Positions 1 to 11,547 are shown, numbered from the stretch's first letter. The stretch is 64,000 bases of DNA from Azadirachta indica (GCA_022749755.1 CM040440.1:370824-434823), one strand, 5' to 3'. The notes: a model not told the origin generated them from the letters alone. Program-made: numbers and translations.

Positions 1-337
1 TTCTTTTCCTCTTTTCACTCCCTTCCTTCTCCTCAATATCCGAATTAGGGTTTTTCTTTTCCTCATTAAAATCAACTTTTGAATCCAAATTTGAACCGTG
101 TTTATCGCCTTTCTCGTTCTCTGACGCCCCATTCGACTCAGAACTCAAATTAGGGTTTTTGTTCGTAGCTTCTTCATCTTCAGCAAAATCAGAATCAAGG
201 TTAGATTTTTCCTTTCTGTTTTTCTTTCTTTTCTTCAACTCAGCAATATCAGAATCCAAAGGATCTGAATTCTTAGAATTTGCGATGGTTTCATTCCCCG
301 CTTCCGATTCTTCGTGTTTTCTTTTGAAAGGATTGCT
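1..337 (-). CDS. Partial charged low-complexity protein, running into assembly gap
   Basis: Read on the minus strand from 337 to 2 there is one uninterrupted frame of about 112 codons with neither a start nor a stop. The 5' end is lost in the N gap at 338-437 and the 3' end runs off the window. The peptide begins SNPFKRKHEESE and is very rich in Lys, Glu, Asp, Asn and Ser. Degenerate internal repeats are visible (LDSDIAELKK and LDSDFAEDEE; two NPN motifs), as are basic clusters such as KKRKKNRKEK that look like nuclear localisation signals. No folded domain is visible. Composition and codon phase suggest the disordered end of a nuclear or nucleolar protein, but the family was not recognised. 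The plus-strand frame across the same DNA is Ser/Phe-rich and looks like its shadow. Confidence 0.5.
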
Positions 338-437
338 NNNNNNNNNNNNNNNNNNNNNNNNNNNNNNNNNNNNNNNNNNNNNNNNNNNNNNNNNNNNNNN
401 NNNNNNNNNNNNNNNNNNNNNNNNNNNNNNNNNNNNN
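338..437. other. Assembly gap (100 N)
   Basis: A run of about 100 undetermined bases, a typical scaffold-gap placeholder; the true size is unknown. It interrupts the minus-strand reading frame on its left and probably hides that gene's start codon. Confidence 0.99.
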
Positions 438-1480
438 TTAAACATTCAACAGCACAATTTTCCTAATTTTTTTAAAAGACGAAATTATCTAAAATATTTT
501 TATTTTATTTTTAAAAATTTTATGTTATTTATTTAAAATAAAATATTAAATTTTTTTTTACTAAAATAATGGTTCAAAATTTTTTAAAAGTTATTTATAA
601 CAATTAAATTATTAATAAATTTTTATGAAAAACTCTATTTATAAAAACTCTACAGATAAAAAGTCTATTTTAAAAAACTTTATATGAAAACTTATATCAA
701 ACGGACCCTAATTTATTTATCACATTTATTTATTATTTTATTTTTTTAATTACATATTACATTTATAATTTACTAATATTATATAAGAAATTTATTGAAA
801 ATCAAGAGTTTACGTACTATATTTATAATTTATTAATATTAAATTATAAATTTATTATAAATCGAAAGTTTTAATTGAATTTGATCACTTGAAAATCTTA
901 AATTTTTAATTGGATTTCTTATAATCGAGTAAAAATATACACCTAATTCGGGCTCAATTAGCCTCTACAATTTTTTTGAGAGGATATTAACTTTTATTAT
1001 GTAATATGGAAAAATTGAAGCCGCGCCGCCTTCTGCACTGAACGAATCAGGACATTTATTTTTATTATTATTATTTTTAACAATGTATCATGGTGTTGCT
1101 GTGTTAGGAATTAAATTGTTAAAATTGAAGAAAATAAGCATACTTTGTTATTTTGAAAAAAATGAGGGACAAAAATATTATTACGTCAATAATTTATGGT
1201 CAAGTGCAACCAGAAATCAGACAGTAGATTGCAAGCATCGCCGTTAACTCCGTTTCGTTTTGCATTTTAGTTTGACTAAAATGTAATAGAGCAAACCGAA
1301 CGACGTAACTTCATCTCTCTTCAAAGTTCCAACTCTTTTAAGACAACCTTTGTTAACACGTCAGCTGACTTCACTACGGTCCACACGGGTCCCATACCCA
1401 CTTACATATCGATTTCATTTCGTTAAATTTCATCTCCATTTATTTTGACCTCACACTGCACCACCCTAGCTACGCACGTT
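438..1480. other. AT-rich intergenic region and upstream region of the VQ gene
   Basis: No coding frame was found here. The left half is A/T-rich with stop codons in all frames. From about 1200 the base composition becomes more balanced, with CT-rich stretches near 1300-1480, as expected of a proximal plant promoter and transcript start for the plus-strand VQ gene at 2425. Confidence 0.4.
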
Positions 1481-1959
1481 AGTCTCTGTTTAGGGTTTTT
1501 TTTCTTATTTCTTTTTTAATTTCTTCAATCGATTTGATCTTAAACTTTCCTCTTTCTTTAATACTTTCAAATTTCTGAAAGTCAGTTTCAAGGGACTCCT
1601 TCTCGGATTGTTGTTTTTGTTTAGCTCTCTGTTCCTCTCTGTCTATATCTGAAGTCAGAGGCTGCAATTATTCTGTGTTTGGTGGTCTGTCGTCAGCTTT
1701 TACTTTATTGCTTCCTTTTCTTGTTTAAGCGTGTGAAACCGAAGAAAAAGTTGCATCAAGTCATGGGGTTCTTTGAATTTTCATAAGGGAATTATTTGGG
1801 CTTCATATTTTATCATTTTTTGTGCTTAATTTTGGGTTTTCTGGGTGAAATGCATATTTAGTTTTAAGATTTTGATTTCCTGTTTGGGTATGCAAGAATC
1901 TGAGCTTGAGATTTGAGGCTGATTCAATTTGGTGCTTGTGGATTGGACAACAGACAAGG

Positions 1960-2122
1960 GTATGTTTCTTACTGCTCCTTTCTCGTTTAAAGGGTTTAAA
2001 TTTCTGTTAGTTTTGGTGAATGTTGTCAAGTTTGATATGTTTTTGAGCTTGAATTTTGGGAAAATATTGTTGTTGTTTTAAGCTTCAATTTTGAAGTCTG
2101 GCGTGTGCTTTTGGTGTTTTAG
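1960..2122 (+). other. Possible 5'-leader intron of the HAIKU1-like gene
   Basis: A good plant donor (G|GTATGT at 1960) and a T-rich acceptor ending TTTTAG|G at 2121-2122 lie in the roughly 0.9-kb leader before the start codon at 2425. Other AG acceptors are possible (for example at 2160), so the 3' end of the intron is uncertain. The leader is not coding. Confidence 0.3.
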
Positions 2123-2424
2123 GGAAAAGCTTGATATTTGGGCTGTTGAAGCAATTGCTAGGTTGTTTCTGAAAAATTGGATTGTGAAGTTCTGGGAATT
2201 GTGTCGAAGGTTGTAAGTGGTTTAACTTTGTTCGTTGGAGCTTACTATTGATTGAGCTATTGAAGTTCTGCTCAACATTTAGATTGTTGTACAAGTCGGT
2301 AATGCTTGAGGTTGAACTCTGAAACTGCGTTCTTCTATTTGAAGCTTTTTAATGTTTTGACTCTGTGCATAGTTGATAATTTGCTGGAGTTATTTGGAGG
2401 AAAGCTTGGATTGATTTTCGAGAA

Positions 2425-3453
2425 ATGGATAACTCGAAAAACCGACAAAATAATGAACATTTGGGTGTCAATAAGATGGGGAAAAATATAAGGAAGAGTC
2501 CACTGCACCAACCTAATTTTGCTGCTAATAATAATGCTAATAGGCAACAACCTCAGCCTCAGGTTTACAACATCAGCAAGAATGATTTTAGAAACATTGT
2601 GCAGCAGCTTACTGGTTCACCTTCGCAAGAACCTTTGCCAAGACCTCCCCAAAATCCTCCGAAACCACAAAGTATGCGGTTGCAGAAGATTCGACCTCCC
2701 CCATTAACACCCATTAACAGACCACACGTTCCACCTATGGTTCATGCCCCAGCGCAAGCAACGGATCCAGCTAAGGCACCTCCTCCAGCATCAGGTCCAG
2801 CTCCTGCTCCACTTCCCCCTCCAGTTCCATACAATAATGGCTTAGTTAGGCCGCCTCCTCAATATGGACAATCTATGCAGCAATTTGGACAACTACAGCC
2901 GGTCACTCCCTGGGAATCAACATGGCCTAATACAGCTGAATCTCCTATTTCAGCTTACATGCGGGACCTTCAAAATGTTATTGGTGATCTCGGTGCAAGG
3001 GGAAACCAAGTTCCATCTCATCCACAATCACAACATCCACATGTTCCAGGTCAAATTCAGCCGCAGTCTCAGCCTCCAACTTCTGGCTTGCTTCCTAACC
3101 CACCTATGCCAGGTCTTCCCTCGCCAAGAGTAAATGGTCCTGCCTTTCCAATGCCCAATCTCCCTCCACCTCAAATGAATGGGCCTCCGCTTTTACCCTC
3201 TCCGACTTCTCAATTCCTGCTGCCATCTCCCAGTAGTTACATGAACTTGTTGTCACCGCGATCACCTTATCCATTGTTTTCACCTGGGGTTCAGTTTCCT
3301 CCACTGCTAACACCCAATTTTAGCTTTTCCCCAATGGCTCAGTCTGGGATTTTAGGTCCAGGGCCTCAACCTCCACCTTCCCCTGGCCTTCTTTTTCCAC
3401 TATCACCTTCAGGGTTTTTCCCCATCTTAAGTCCAAGATGGAGGGATCAATAG
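2425..3453 (+). CDS. IKU1: VQ-motif protein, HAIKU1-like
   Basis: Predicted 342-residue protein from a single exon. Residues 12-32 are a conserved block (HLGVNKMGKNIRKSPLHQPN). The VQ motif is complete at residues 55-64 (FRNIVQQLTG, matching FxxxVQxxTG). The rest is very rich in Pro, Gln and Ser (many PPPQ, PSP and LPSP runs) and probably disordered. Both the N-terminal block and the motif placement fit the HAIKU1/VQ14 branch. VQ proteins are nuclear cofactors that bind group I and IIc WRKY factors through this motif; Arabidopsis IKU1 acts with the WRKY factor MINI3 in endosperm growth and seed size. The length is somewhat below my recollection of about 400 residues for Arabidopsis IKU1. The start is the first ATG of the frame and precedes the conserved block. 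Function in this species is inferred from family membership. Confidence 0.88.
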   Translation: MDNSKNRQNNEHLGVNKMGKNIRKSPLHQPNFAANNNANRQQPQPQVYNISKNDFRNIVQQLTGSPSQEPLPRPPQNPPKPQSMRLQKIRPPPLTPINRPHVPPMVHAPAQATDPAKAPPPASGPAPAPLPPPVPYNNGLVRPPPQYGQSMQQFGQLQPVTPWESTWPNTAESPISAYMRDLQNVIGDLGARGNQVPSHPQSQHPHVPGQIQPQSQPPTSGLLPNPPMPGLPSPRVNGPAFPMPNLPPPQMNGPPLLPSPTSQFLLPSPSSYMNLLSPRSPYPLFSPGVQFPPLLTPNFSFSPMAQSGILGPGPQPPPSPGLLFPLSPSGFFPILSPRWRDQ

Positions 3454-4500
3454 TGAAAGGCATAATTGTTGTCTTCATCAGTCCCACCAGATAAGGAGCT
3501 GGTACCTTCTCTGTGCAGACTTGGTTCTCTCTCATGGGAACTTCAGTTGTGAAGATGTAATGTACAATGGTGTAAGAGGTCCTCTTCCAATTTACAGTCT
3601 ACATTTCTCATGTCTGTTTTGGTTAGCTTTTTTGACCTTTTTTTTCTTTTTCTTTTGTTGATACCAATTTGCAGCTTGTCTGGTAATCAGATTCTGTAAC
3701 AGCTGCAATGTTTTTGTGGTGTTTGGAAGTTTTATTTTCGGTTGAATACTAAAGATCTGACAACTCAACTGCTTACCTGGACAGGAGTTGTAGCATGAAA
3801 GACAGCTGTAGCTTCAAATGATTTAGGATACAAACATTAATTTCATATTTAGACAATCTAGTGGAAGAATTCGTGTAATTGTACCATTCTGGGTTATCTT
3901 AATAACTTTGAAGGTAAATTCTTTAACAGCTGACTGGTCTGTTGAAGGGATTGCCAACGTTGTTCTTTTGTTTATTTGTTGTACCGTGTTCTAGTTCTGC
4001 TTAATGAATTATTGAATCATTTCAAACTATGTTACAGATATTTTGGTTGCTTTGAACTTTCGTTTTGCTTATTGGGGGGTTTGCTATTGTAATTGTCTAT
4101 TGATAACATTATGAAATACCATCACCCATATGCTTGCTTGGGAAGAATGAGCCTATTAAACATGGAGATAAATCTTGTTTACCGTTTTGTATGTTAGATT
4201 CCATGGATGCTACATGAACAGATATTCTGATTTGACAGATGGGTTAGTTCATATGATTTTCGAATGGCCAAATATTCCTACTGTAAGACCAATAATTGAG
4301 GTAAATAATTACAGGGAGAAACTGGTATTTATCATCATCTGGAAATTGCTGAGGCTTTGGCCGCCAAGTTTGGGTTGGTTTAATGAACTCTTTCTTTCAT
4401 TCTCTTTTTTTTTAATAATGAATAATAATAATCAGAACATGAATCCCGCTGTTACGAGAAAGCTTAACCTAATGTATCTGTTCATATATTAGCGCGAGTG
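3454..4500 (+). other. 3' flank / UTR of the VQ gene
   Basis: T-rich, stop-filled sequence after the TAG at 3451-3453. The first few hundred bases probably belong to the 3' UTR. The frame at 4175-4492 has no recognisable motif and is taken as chance. Confidence 0.35.
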
Positions 4501-4531
4501 TTCGAAAACCAAGGGCCGAGTTGGAAAAGCT

Positions 4532-4662
4532 ATTACACTTATCAATTAACTAATAACTATGATGTCAGTGGGTAATTTCAAAATTAAATATTAAATATTA
4601 CACTATCAATTAAGCAATCATTACAATGTTAGTGGGTAATTTCAAAATTAAAAATTGAATAT
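4532..4662. repeat. Tandem duplication, 65-bp unit, two copies
   Basis: Two adjacent diverged copies starting at 4532 and 4597, each beginning ATTACAC...ATCAATTAA and each containing GTGGGTAATTTCAAAATTAA. No function is visible. Confidence 0.7.
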
Positions 4663-4861
4663 GTATTTAGTGAGATATAATTTTAAAATCAGGCTGATAC
4701 CATTGCAAAAAAAATTTCAGCACATTTTAATAATTTACATATCGGGCAAAACTTTCGAAAACTTATGAATCTTAAATTTTACATAGGTAGGAGATATGGT
4801 TACAGTAACAAGAACATTGAAGACGAGGAAGGAGGGTCATTTTCCAACTATATGACATCAC

Positions 4862-4879
4862 TATCACACATGTGTGATA
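4862..4879. repeat. Perfect 18-bp palindrome
   Basis: TATCACACATGTGTGATA is its own reverse complement. It lies in gene-free DNA, so a chance or transposon-derived origin is likely. Confidence 0.6.
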
Positions 4880-5940
4880 TGAAAGTGATCCGTGAAAAAG
4901 TTAAGTAAAGTCATCTTATTCAATGTATACATTTAAATAAATGTGAGATTTTATCTTATTTAAAATATGTATTCAAGTAAGATGAAATTTTACCTTACTC
5001 AATACTTAAAAGTAAGCTTTTGTTATCAGACTTGAAAGTGAGTCCTACATTGTCTTCAACCTCTCAAATCTCTCATTTTTCTCACTCAAATAATTACATT
5101 CTTTCATGAAAAACACTCTCCATTTAACAAGTTTTGACATCACATTGCTTAAATATGCACAAAATACAATATTTCCCACATATAAAATTAATTATTTTGC
5201 TTTGTTAAGTATAACAAAAAAAAACTCAACAATCAAAACACTAACCTTTGTAATAAACCTTGTAATTTGAGTGAATAACAATTAATTTGAAATAATATTT
5301 ACAAATTAATTATAAGAGACAGAACTATGCAGATTTTCGGTTAGGTTTGGTTAGTGTTGATTGTTTGGAGAGGAAGTCGTTAAAGAAGAGGAAGAAAAAT
5401 AACTTGACAAGAAGAGAAAGAAAATCAACTTGAGTTAGAAATTGTGCAAGAGGGCGTTGTCCGAGAGTAGCAAAAAAGGGCAATTTTTAATAACTTTTTT
5501 CAGGGAGGGCATTTTTTTTTTTTTTGCCTCCAAACTTGGGTATTTCCGATTATTTCCCTAATGTTTTAGGCATTTTAAGATTCATTTGAGTTCTAAGTCT
5601 AAATCTTAATTGCTTTCATTAGTTTTACCAAATGTCAATTATTTTCTAGCATTTGAAAATGCTTATGCTTGGGGAGCTTTTCTAAGCTAAATGATATAAA
5701 TCCTTAGGAATGTAATTTGAAGTAGATTATACAGTATATTTTGAGTTTAACATAGTTGAGGGTTTTCTTTCAAACACTTCATCTTTATGTTGGATTCCAT
5801 TAAGTAGTTAGTTTTTCAAGTTTTGTATCCTTTGTTTAAGAACCTTAGATGGTAGTATATGTACCCTTTTTGTTGTTGTACTTAAATGGTGAACTTATTC
5901 ATCTTTTTTTATTTAATACGTATTTATCCCTTAGTTTTCT
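4880..5940. other. AT-rich intergenic DNA, right part probably an old 5' LTR
   Basis: No coding frame seen. The part directly left of 5945 precedes a retroviral-type primer-binding site and so should be the decayed 5' LTR of the gypsy element. Its left edge could not be fixed by eye. Confidence 0.3.
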
Positions 5941-5948
5941 TATCAAAT

Positions 5949-6850
5949 TGGTATTAGAGCATGCTTACAATCCGAAAATGGCTGCGCCTGGAGAGTTTTT
6001 CTAATCCTATTTGTCAACCTACTTCTGATGGCTACCTGTTGCTGCCAAAAGTCAATTGAGAAAAGTCTTTCAAACCTATAAGTTGATCCTCACAAGACAT
6101 TCTTAATGGAAGAGAAGAGGAGACAAATCCATTAGCTTCAACAATATTTGAAGGTATATCAAAACTAAAAATGAAGTCATCAACGTGTTGAATCTGTCCA
6201 TGAAACCTCTACTGATGAAGAGGGTGTAAATCCTTTTTACCATACTCCATTTCGTACATCAAATGATAAAGAGACAGTTATTCCAAATGTCAAAGTGAGG
6301 ATACAACTGGAAAAGTTATTGATTAGCTCTACACTGTGAAAGAATCTTTGATTTCAAAGATGTTGAGCATATAAAGGTGAAGTTGGTTACCATCAAGCTC
6401 AACAAACAAACTTCTTTATGGTAGATAATTACGAGCGAAAGCATAATGTTTTCTTGAAGTTTTATAATTTTAAATGGAGAGATTTTTTTTTTAATTAAAA
6501 TGTACAATGCTGAAGTTGATCATTTCATGGTAAAATGTGATATTATTAAGCTAAAAAAAAAAATAGCTCGTTATTTGGAAGATTTGAGACAAAAATTAGA
6601 AATGTGTTGCAACTATAACCTTGTTGGAGTTACAACGATGTATGCAAGCTAATCTTAAAAGTTGAGAAGCAACAAAAGTAAAAGTGCAACACCAATTTTT
6701 TTTCCCCAACAAGAAATGGTTATTCTAATAAAAAAAATAACTATAAGCAAGCGATCTCTTCAAGCTCTAAGCCTAACACAATGATAAAGTCAACTCTTAA
6801 TAAGAAAACAAAAGGATATGGATGTTTGCTTAAGGTTAGGTGTAGGAAAA
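5949..6850 (+). mobile_element. Ty3/gypsy retrotransposon remnant: primer-binding site and gag
   Basis: TGGTATTAGAGC at about 5949-5960 is one base from TGGTATCAGAGC, the initiator-tRNA-Met primer-binding site of many plant LTR elements, and lies four bases after a CA that could end a 5' LTR. It is followed by a broken gag frame: ESVHETSTDEEGVNPF near 6190, FDFKDVEHIKVKLVTIKL near 6350, then after a frameshift DNYERKHNVFLKFYNFKW near 6425, and IARYLEDLRQKLEM near 6560. This order matches Ty3/gypsy (chromovirus-type) gag. No protease, reverse transcriptase or integrase follows, and several stops and frameshifts are present, so it is dead. It ends where the LINE fragment begins. Confidence 0.7.
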
Positions 6851-6854
6851 TAGG

Positions 6855-7740
6855 TAGTTGCATTAAAGCTTGACAAAAACAAGGTGTTAGACATAGTTGA
6901 TTATAGTTTTATTTAAAATGTTATGTTGAAAATAGGGTTTTCCAAGCAATGGGTAAGTTAATAATGAACTGTATTATATCTTTGACTTTTTCAGTTTTAA
7001 TAATTTTTGAGCTATATTCAGCCACAAAAGGACCATAGATAGGGCTTCCTAGTATCTTTTTAATTGTTCATTTTATGCACTGAAGCTTTTTCCTCATTGC
7101 CTAATGATGTAGAGAGAAACAATATGATCTAGGGAGTGAAATACAATAGCAACTTCAGCATCTCTCACTTATTATTTTCTAATGACAACTTAGTTTTGTC
7201 CCAGGCATCAATGTAGGAATGCAACAAGATTAAAGCTATTTTTGATTGTTATACAAGTGCGTTACGTTAGATTTTGACCTACGAGAACCCTTCAACATTC
7301 TTCAGCCCAAACCTAAGCAATCCCAAATATCAAACATCAATAAGATTTTCAATTTCAATGTAGTATTAATGCATAAGAATTATTTAGGATTACGTTCCAT
7401 GGAAGGACGAAAGAAGATAAGTTTCTTTAATGATCTAAAATTTAAAATTGCGAATAAAATTAGAAGCTGGCAACACAAGTTTTATTTCTAGTGGAGGCAA
7501 AAAAGTGTTAATAAAGGTAGTGGTATAAATTATGTCATCTATACAATGAGCTTATTTAAAGTCCTAAAAGGCTTATGTGATGATATGCAAAAGATGCTAA
7601 CAACGTTCTGGTGGAGGAATAAAAATTCAAGGCGAGGCATTTATTGGGTGCTAGGTGGGAAAAAAATAAGGTGAAATAAGAAAAATAAGGATCTTGGTTT
7701 TAGGGATTTAAGTTGTTTCAATCGAGCATTACTAGCTATT
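6855..7740 (+). pseudogene. LINE (L1-type) reverse transcriptase fragment
   Basis: Read across frameshifts, the plus strand gives VALKLDKNKVLDIVDYSFI and NVMLKIGFSKQWV near 6870-6960, FILCTEAFSSLPNDVERNN near 7065-7125, ISHLLFSNDNLVLSQAS near 7160-7215, ECNKIKAIFDCYTSA near 7220, then YLGLRSMEGRKKISFFNDL and KIANKIRSWQHKF (7380-7490). It continues to a WWR.K..RGIYW segment and GFRDLSCFNRALLA near 7700-7740. This is the palm, thumb and connection order of plant L1-type LINE reverse transcriptase. The usual FADD catalytic motif reads FSND, and many stops are present. The open stretch 7246-7491 is just one intact piece. The fragment stops abruptly at about 7740, where unrelated sequence begins. 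Confidence 0.8.
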
Positions 7741-8890
7741 GATGTGGGAATTTCGTTTGATCGCTCCAAGTCTAGAGATGGGTTTAGTTGTCTTTGACGT
7801 GGTGAGATAGGCTACGCCAGGTCTTCGTTCCTAAAAAATAGATGACGTGGTCCAAAGTTGGGCCAAGAGAAAGATGACTAAGAATCTCCTAAACTGGTGA
7901 ATGGACATTACTTTTTCCTCTTACAATTGCTTCGTTCGACCTTTCTAGTCTTTGAATATTCTCGAACTTCAAATTTCGACAAGCTGCTCTGCTAACATCC
8001 TGTAAAATAGAGCAAAGGTTAGACAAAAGTCACTTCTCTGGCGACTCCCCTCTAATACTTAAGTTAGTGCTTATTAGAGAGTGAATTTGAAAGATGTGGA
8101 TTTTGCCCCTCTTATAGATATAGAATGAAGTGTAGAGAAGAGAAATGAGGCTTAAAAAGGTTCAGCAAGGTTAAGGCTCTTCATCCTTTGTAGAGAACAA
8201 TCATGTAGAGGTGTTTATAGTGGGCTCATGCAACATTAATGGTGGCCAGAATCATAATAAAGAATGTTCTTAGAGAATGTATATAGTAAAGAACCTCTTT
8301 GGGAGAATGAGTTTTTTCCTTGGAATAGTGTAGATAAAAGAGGCAACTTACCTTAAACTTAGGAGAAAATATGTTTATATATGGTGGCAAAGCTGGGCAA
8401 TGATTAGTTAATGTGTGTTGCTCTAGCTTGGCTCAACTTAGTATACGTGAAGCTTACCTATTCGACCTTGGTGGCGCCATGTAGTGAGCTAGGATTGGTG
8501 GCTTTTGTATTATCTAACATCTTTGCTTCATGTGGCTCGATCTTACTAGGCTGGAGGATTTAGTTGTCTCCTGCTTTTTAGGTGGCAAGGTCTCATTCAT
8601 CCTGGTGCAGGCCTATGGTCCTCATCTAGTTGGCATGATGTTTGGTTTATTACCTTAGGTGATTAGGGCCGTACTTATATTAAGGGAAAAAGGTGATATG
8701 TCATCTCTACTGAATTTAAGCATGACGGTATGCTCTTTTGCCCTTGTTATTTCTTCTACTTTCCTCTAGTTACTTGGGGCTAAAACTGAGACATTGCGAT
8801 AATGTTTGTTCAGTGAAGTAGAAGCAATTCAAGTTTCGTCTTAAGGAACTAAAGAAAAGAAGTATCTGAAGGAGAATCTTACCATTGAGC
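7741..8890. other. Less AT-rich repeat-like DNA, no intact gene
   Basis: Composition here is more balanced than in the flanks, and the sequence directly follows the abrupt end of the LINE. All frames are broken. It is probably the upstream part of the element that carries the coiled-coil ORF remnant at 8893-9225, but no terminal repeat could be identified. Confidence 0.35.
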
Positions 8891-8892
8891 CT

Positions 8893-9225
8893 TTGCCAGC
8901 AATTTCTAAGGGATGTTGCTGTCGCTGAGCACTTGAAAAGGGCTGAAGCTCCGATCTTATGCCTTCAATAAGAAGCTAAGGAGAAAGATGCCAGGAATTG
9001 CATATTGGTTAATGAGCTTGCCATAGCACAAAAGGAAGTGGATTTAGCTTCTGTTCAGTTATAGGATGGAATGGCCCAAGTCAAGGGGCTTCATAAGAGG
9101 GTCGCCCAACTTCAAATGACACTGAGATTAAGTTACAGAAACAGTCACCAACTAGCGTAATTCGAGATCCATAAGAAGCATCTTTTGCTAGACTTGGAAG
9201 TAAGGGAGGGATCTCTCTTATAACA
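8893..9225 (+). pseudogene. Coiled-coil ORF remnant of a plant retroelement
   Basis: One plus-strand frame with three in-frame stops reads FLRDVAVAEHLKRAEA, then KDARNCILVNELAIAQKEVD, LASVQL, DGMAQVKGLHKRVAQLQ and FEIHKKHLLLDLEVREGSLL. The heptad-like spacing of Leu, Ile, Val and Ala with many charged residues indicates a coiled coil. Similar coiled-coil tails occur in gag-like proteins of plant retroelements. The assignment is by general resemblance only. Confidence 0.45.
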
Positions 9226-9312
9226 TAATCGACCTTATCAAGGTGTAAATACTGTATGTAAGGGAGGGAGAAACTACGCCTATACTGTATGTTAGGGAGA
9301 CCTACTTCAAGT

Positions 9313-9342
9313 TGGGCTCCCCCATATGGGGGCCCAACGTTG
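9313..9342. repeat. GC-rich inverted repeat (hairpin)
   Basis: GTTGGGCTCCCCCATATG is followed by GGGGGCCCAAC, giving a stem of about 12 bp with a one-base bulge and an almost absent loop. It is the most GC-rich point of its neighbourhood and lies just after the coiled-coil ORF remnant. Confidence 0.6.
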
Positions 9343-9689
9343 ATAATAGGTCTTAAATAATTTTAACCTGATTCTCTGTATGTCCTACATCAAGATAGTT
9401 GCAAGGTGAGCCATTTTACTTGGTGTTAGCTGGACCTATTATACGCCTATGTTTTGTCACGTGTCCAGCTATTTTTCAATCATAACATGTTATTATGAAT
9501 AAAAATATATTATTTAAAATTATTCAAGTTTATATATTTAGATTTCATATTTAGTCATATTTTAATTAAAAATAGGTAAATTGGCAATTAATCTTTAACT
9601 TCATGCGACTATTAAATTATTCATTTCATAAAAAATATATTTATATAGGTATTTTAAATAAATAAGCTAAATACTTATTTTAAAGAAAA

Positions 9690-9862
9690 ACTTATCTAAA
9701 AATTCATACTGTATAGGATTTATACACTTTCCACTATATATTGAAATTAAATTTAATATATAATTAATGTATAGTTAATACATACTAATTTGTGAAATGT
9801 AATTTTAACCATAGAAAGTATAATGATTCACAAATAGTATAAAAAATTGTGTAAAGGTAAAG
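9690..9862. mobile_element. Palindromic MITE copy (family M), diverged
   Basis: An inverted repeat centred on TAATTAATGTATAGTTAATACAT, with a GTTTATAC..TTCC type left arm and an AATGATTCACAAATAGTATAA right arm. It resembles the better preserved copy at 27069-27302 but is diverged; the edges are approximate. Confidence 0.45.
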
Positions 9863-10078
9863 GTCATTGATTATTTTCCCTTTTACATATTTTTTTACAT
9901 TATATATTAATCATTGAATATTTTTCAATGATTAAAATTGAATATAACACGTGTATTAAATATAGTACATCAATTATATATAATAACATATATTATATTT
10001 AATTTTAACTATTTAAAATGTATAAATTTAATGATTTACAAATATTTATAAAAAAAAAATGACAAAGTTAAAGGACCG
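9863..10078. mobile_element. Palindromic MITE copy (family M)
   Basis: Begins GGTCATTGATTATTTTCCCTT and ends GACAAAGTTAAAGGACC. Arms carry CAATGATTAAAATTGAATAT and its inverted counterpart TTAATTTTAACTATTTAAAA. Same layout as the other family M copies. Confidence 0.5.
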
Positions 10079-10387
10079 TTTATTTGTGTGTGTGTTATTA
10101 ATTTAGAAAACAATAGATATCTTCTTGATGCTTTAAAAACAACAGATACTCTCATCAACTATTGGCAAATGAAAATAACCTCTTAAAGTTAGTATACGTT
10201 CATGCAAGATGACTATTTTACCCTTACATATTTATAAGGTATATTAATTGACTATTTTAATCTAGTTATTAATATATAATGATTAATGTACCTATATGAT
10301 TTATTTTTTAATAATTATGTATTCAATATTTTTTATAATTAATCTATAAATTGTTATTAATATTTTACATAATTTCATTCTTGTTAT

Positions 10388-10760
10388 ATTAATTTACAAT
10401 ACAATCAACTAAAATAAATCTCAAATATTTGGACTACATGAATTTATATTATTTATATTTTGATAATATTTTTGATAAATAAATATTTGAAATTTGAAAT
10501 TTATATGTCAAAAATATTATAAATAATATATTGATGAAATTCAAATATTAGTTTGGATTTATTTTAATTGTTTGTATAATTTAAATTTTTAGATTATCTA
10601 TATAATTTGTACATAATTGTATTAATTTATAAGTAAAATAACTTAAATAATTTATGTATTCTATAACTAAACATTTTTAATTTATAACACAATTAATTAA
10701 AATAAAACCCAAAAATATTTTTATTATATGAATTTTATTATTTATAATTTTGAGACTATT
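10388..10760. repeat. Repeated AT-rich segment within the foldback element
   Basis: A block AAAATAAATCTCAAATATTT (near 10410) recurs inverted near 10545-10580 (AATATTAGTTTGGATTTATT) and as a diverged direct copy near 10690-10720 (AAAATAAAACCCAAAAATAT). These look like subterminal repeats or an older nested palindrome. Confidence 0.45.
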
Positions 10761-10820
10761 ATATAATTTATACATAACTCTATTAATTTATATTTATAAA
10801 AAAATATTGAATATTATTAA

Positions 10821-11547
10821 GGGAGAATGATAGTGGGATACTTATTTTTGAAAATAAATGTCAAGTAGGTATTCAAATAAAAAATATTTATTAGTGAAAC
10901 TCCTTTTATTTCATTTTATTTCATTTTTGTGCACATTTTTGTTATTAATTTCAAAAAAGGCTTGAATATTATTGATAAGATCTAATCATCAATTTTGAGA
11001 ATTTTGGAGAAAAACTTTGTTTTCTATTTCCTGCAACATACGAAAATAAAAAACCCTTAAAATTTATTAACACAATCAATTCAAGCTTAAATTACTTTTA
11101 ATTGGTTTCATCTGTGTGAGGGATACAAGAAAGAAGGATGGTATTGAAGCATGGCATTTTCCGTTGAGGAAGATGTGGTTAGAATAGAAAATAATACAAA
11201 TTTCATTGAATCGGTTGCTATAGGACCATGTCCCTTAAAAATGAAGCTAGTTTTTATTGTTAATTTTAATTCTAATTTTAGCTGTTTCTAATTTTAAAAT
11301 AAATTAATTGTTTTTATTTGTAGTGTATTGTATTTATAAGAAAAAAATTGAGATTTAAGGATACTTATGTAAATTTATTGGTCAATATAAGTTAGAAGGA
11401 TAGTTATGTCATTATAATAGTCAAAGGTGGTTAAACTACGACATGAATTAAAAAATATAACGAGAAGGTGTCTTTAACAAATATTTTTTGTTTGAGTATC
11501 TATTTGATATTTATTTTCAAAAACGGATACCTCACTATTATTCTCTC
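10821..11547. mobile_element. Non-autonomous Mutator-like element, 727 bp, 9-bp target duplication
   Basis: Left end GGGAGAATGATAGTGGGATA and right end, read in reverse complement, GAGAGAATAATAGTGAGGTA pair as terminal inverted repeats. They stay about 80 percent identical without gaps for roughly 80 bp (10821-10903 against 11465-11547). The element is flanked directly by TATTATTAA at 10812-10820 and 11548-11556, a perfect 9-bp duplication, which is the Mutator/MULE hallmark. The interior has no transposase frame, so it would have moved in trans. It sits in the spacer of the larger foldback element and is therefore younger. Confidence 0.85.
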
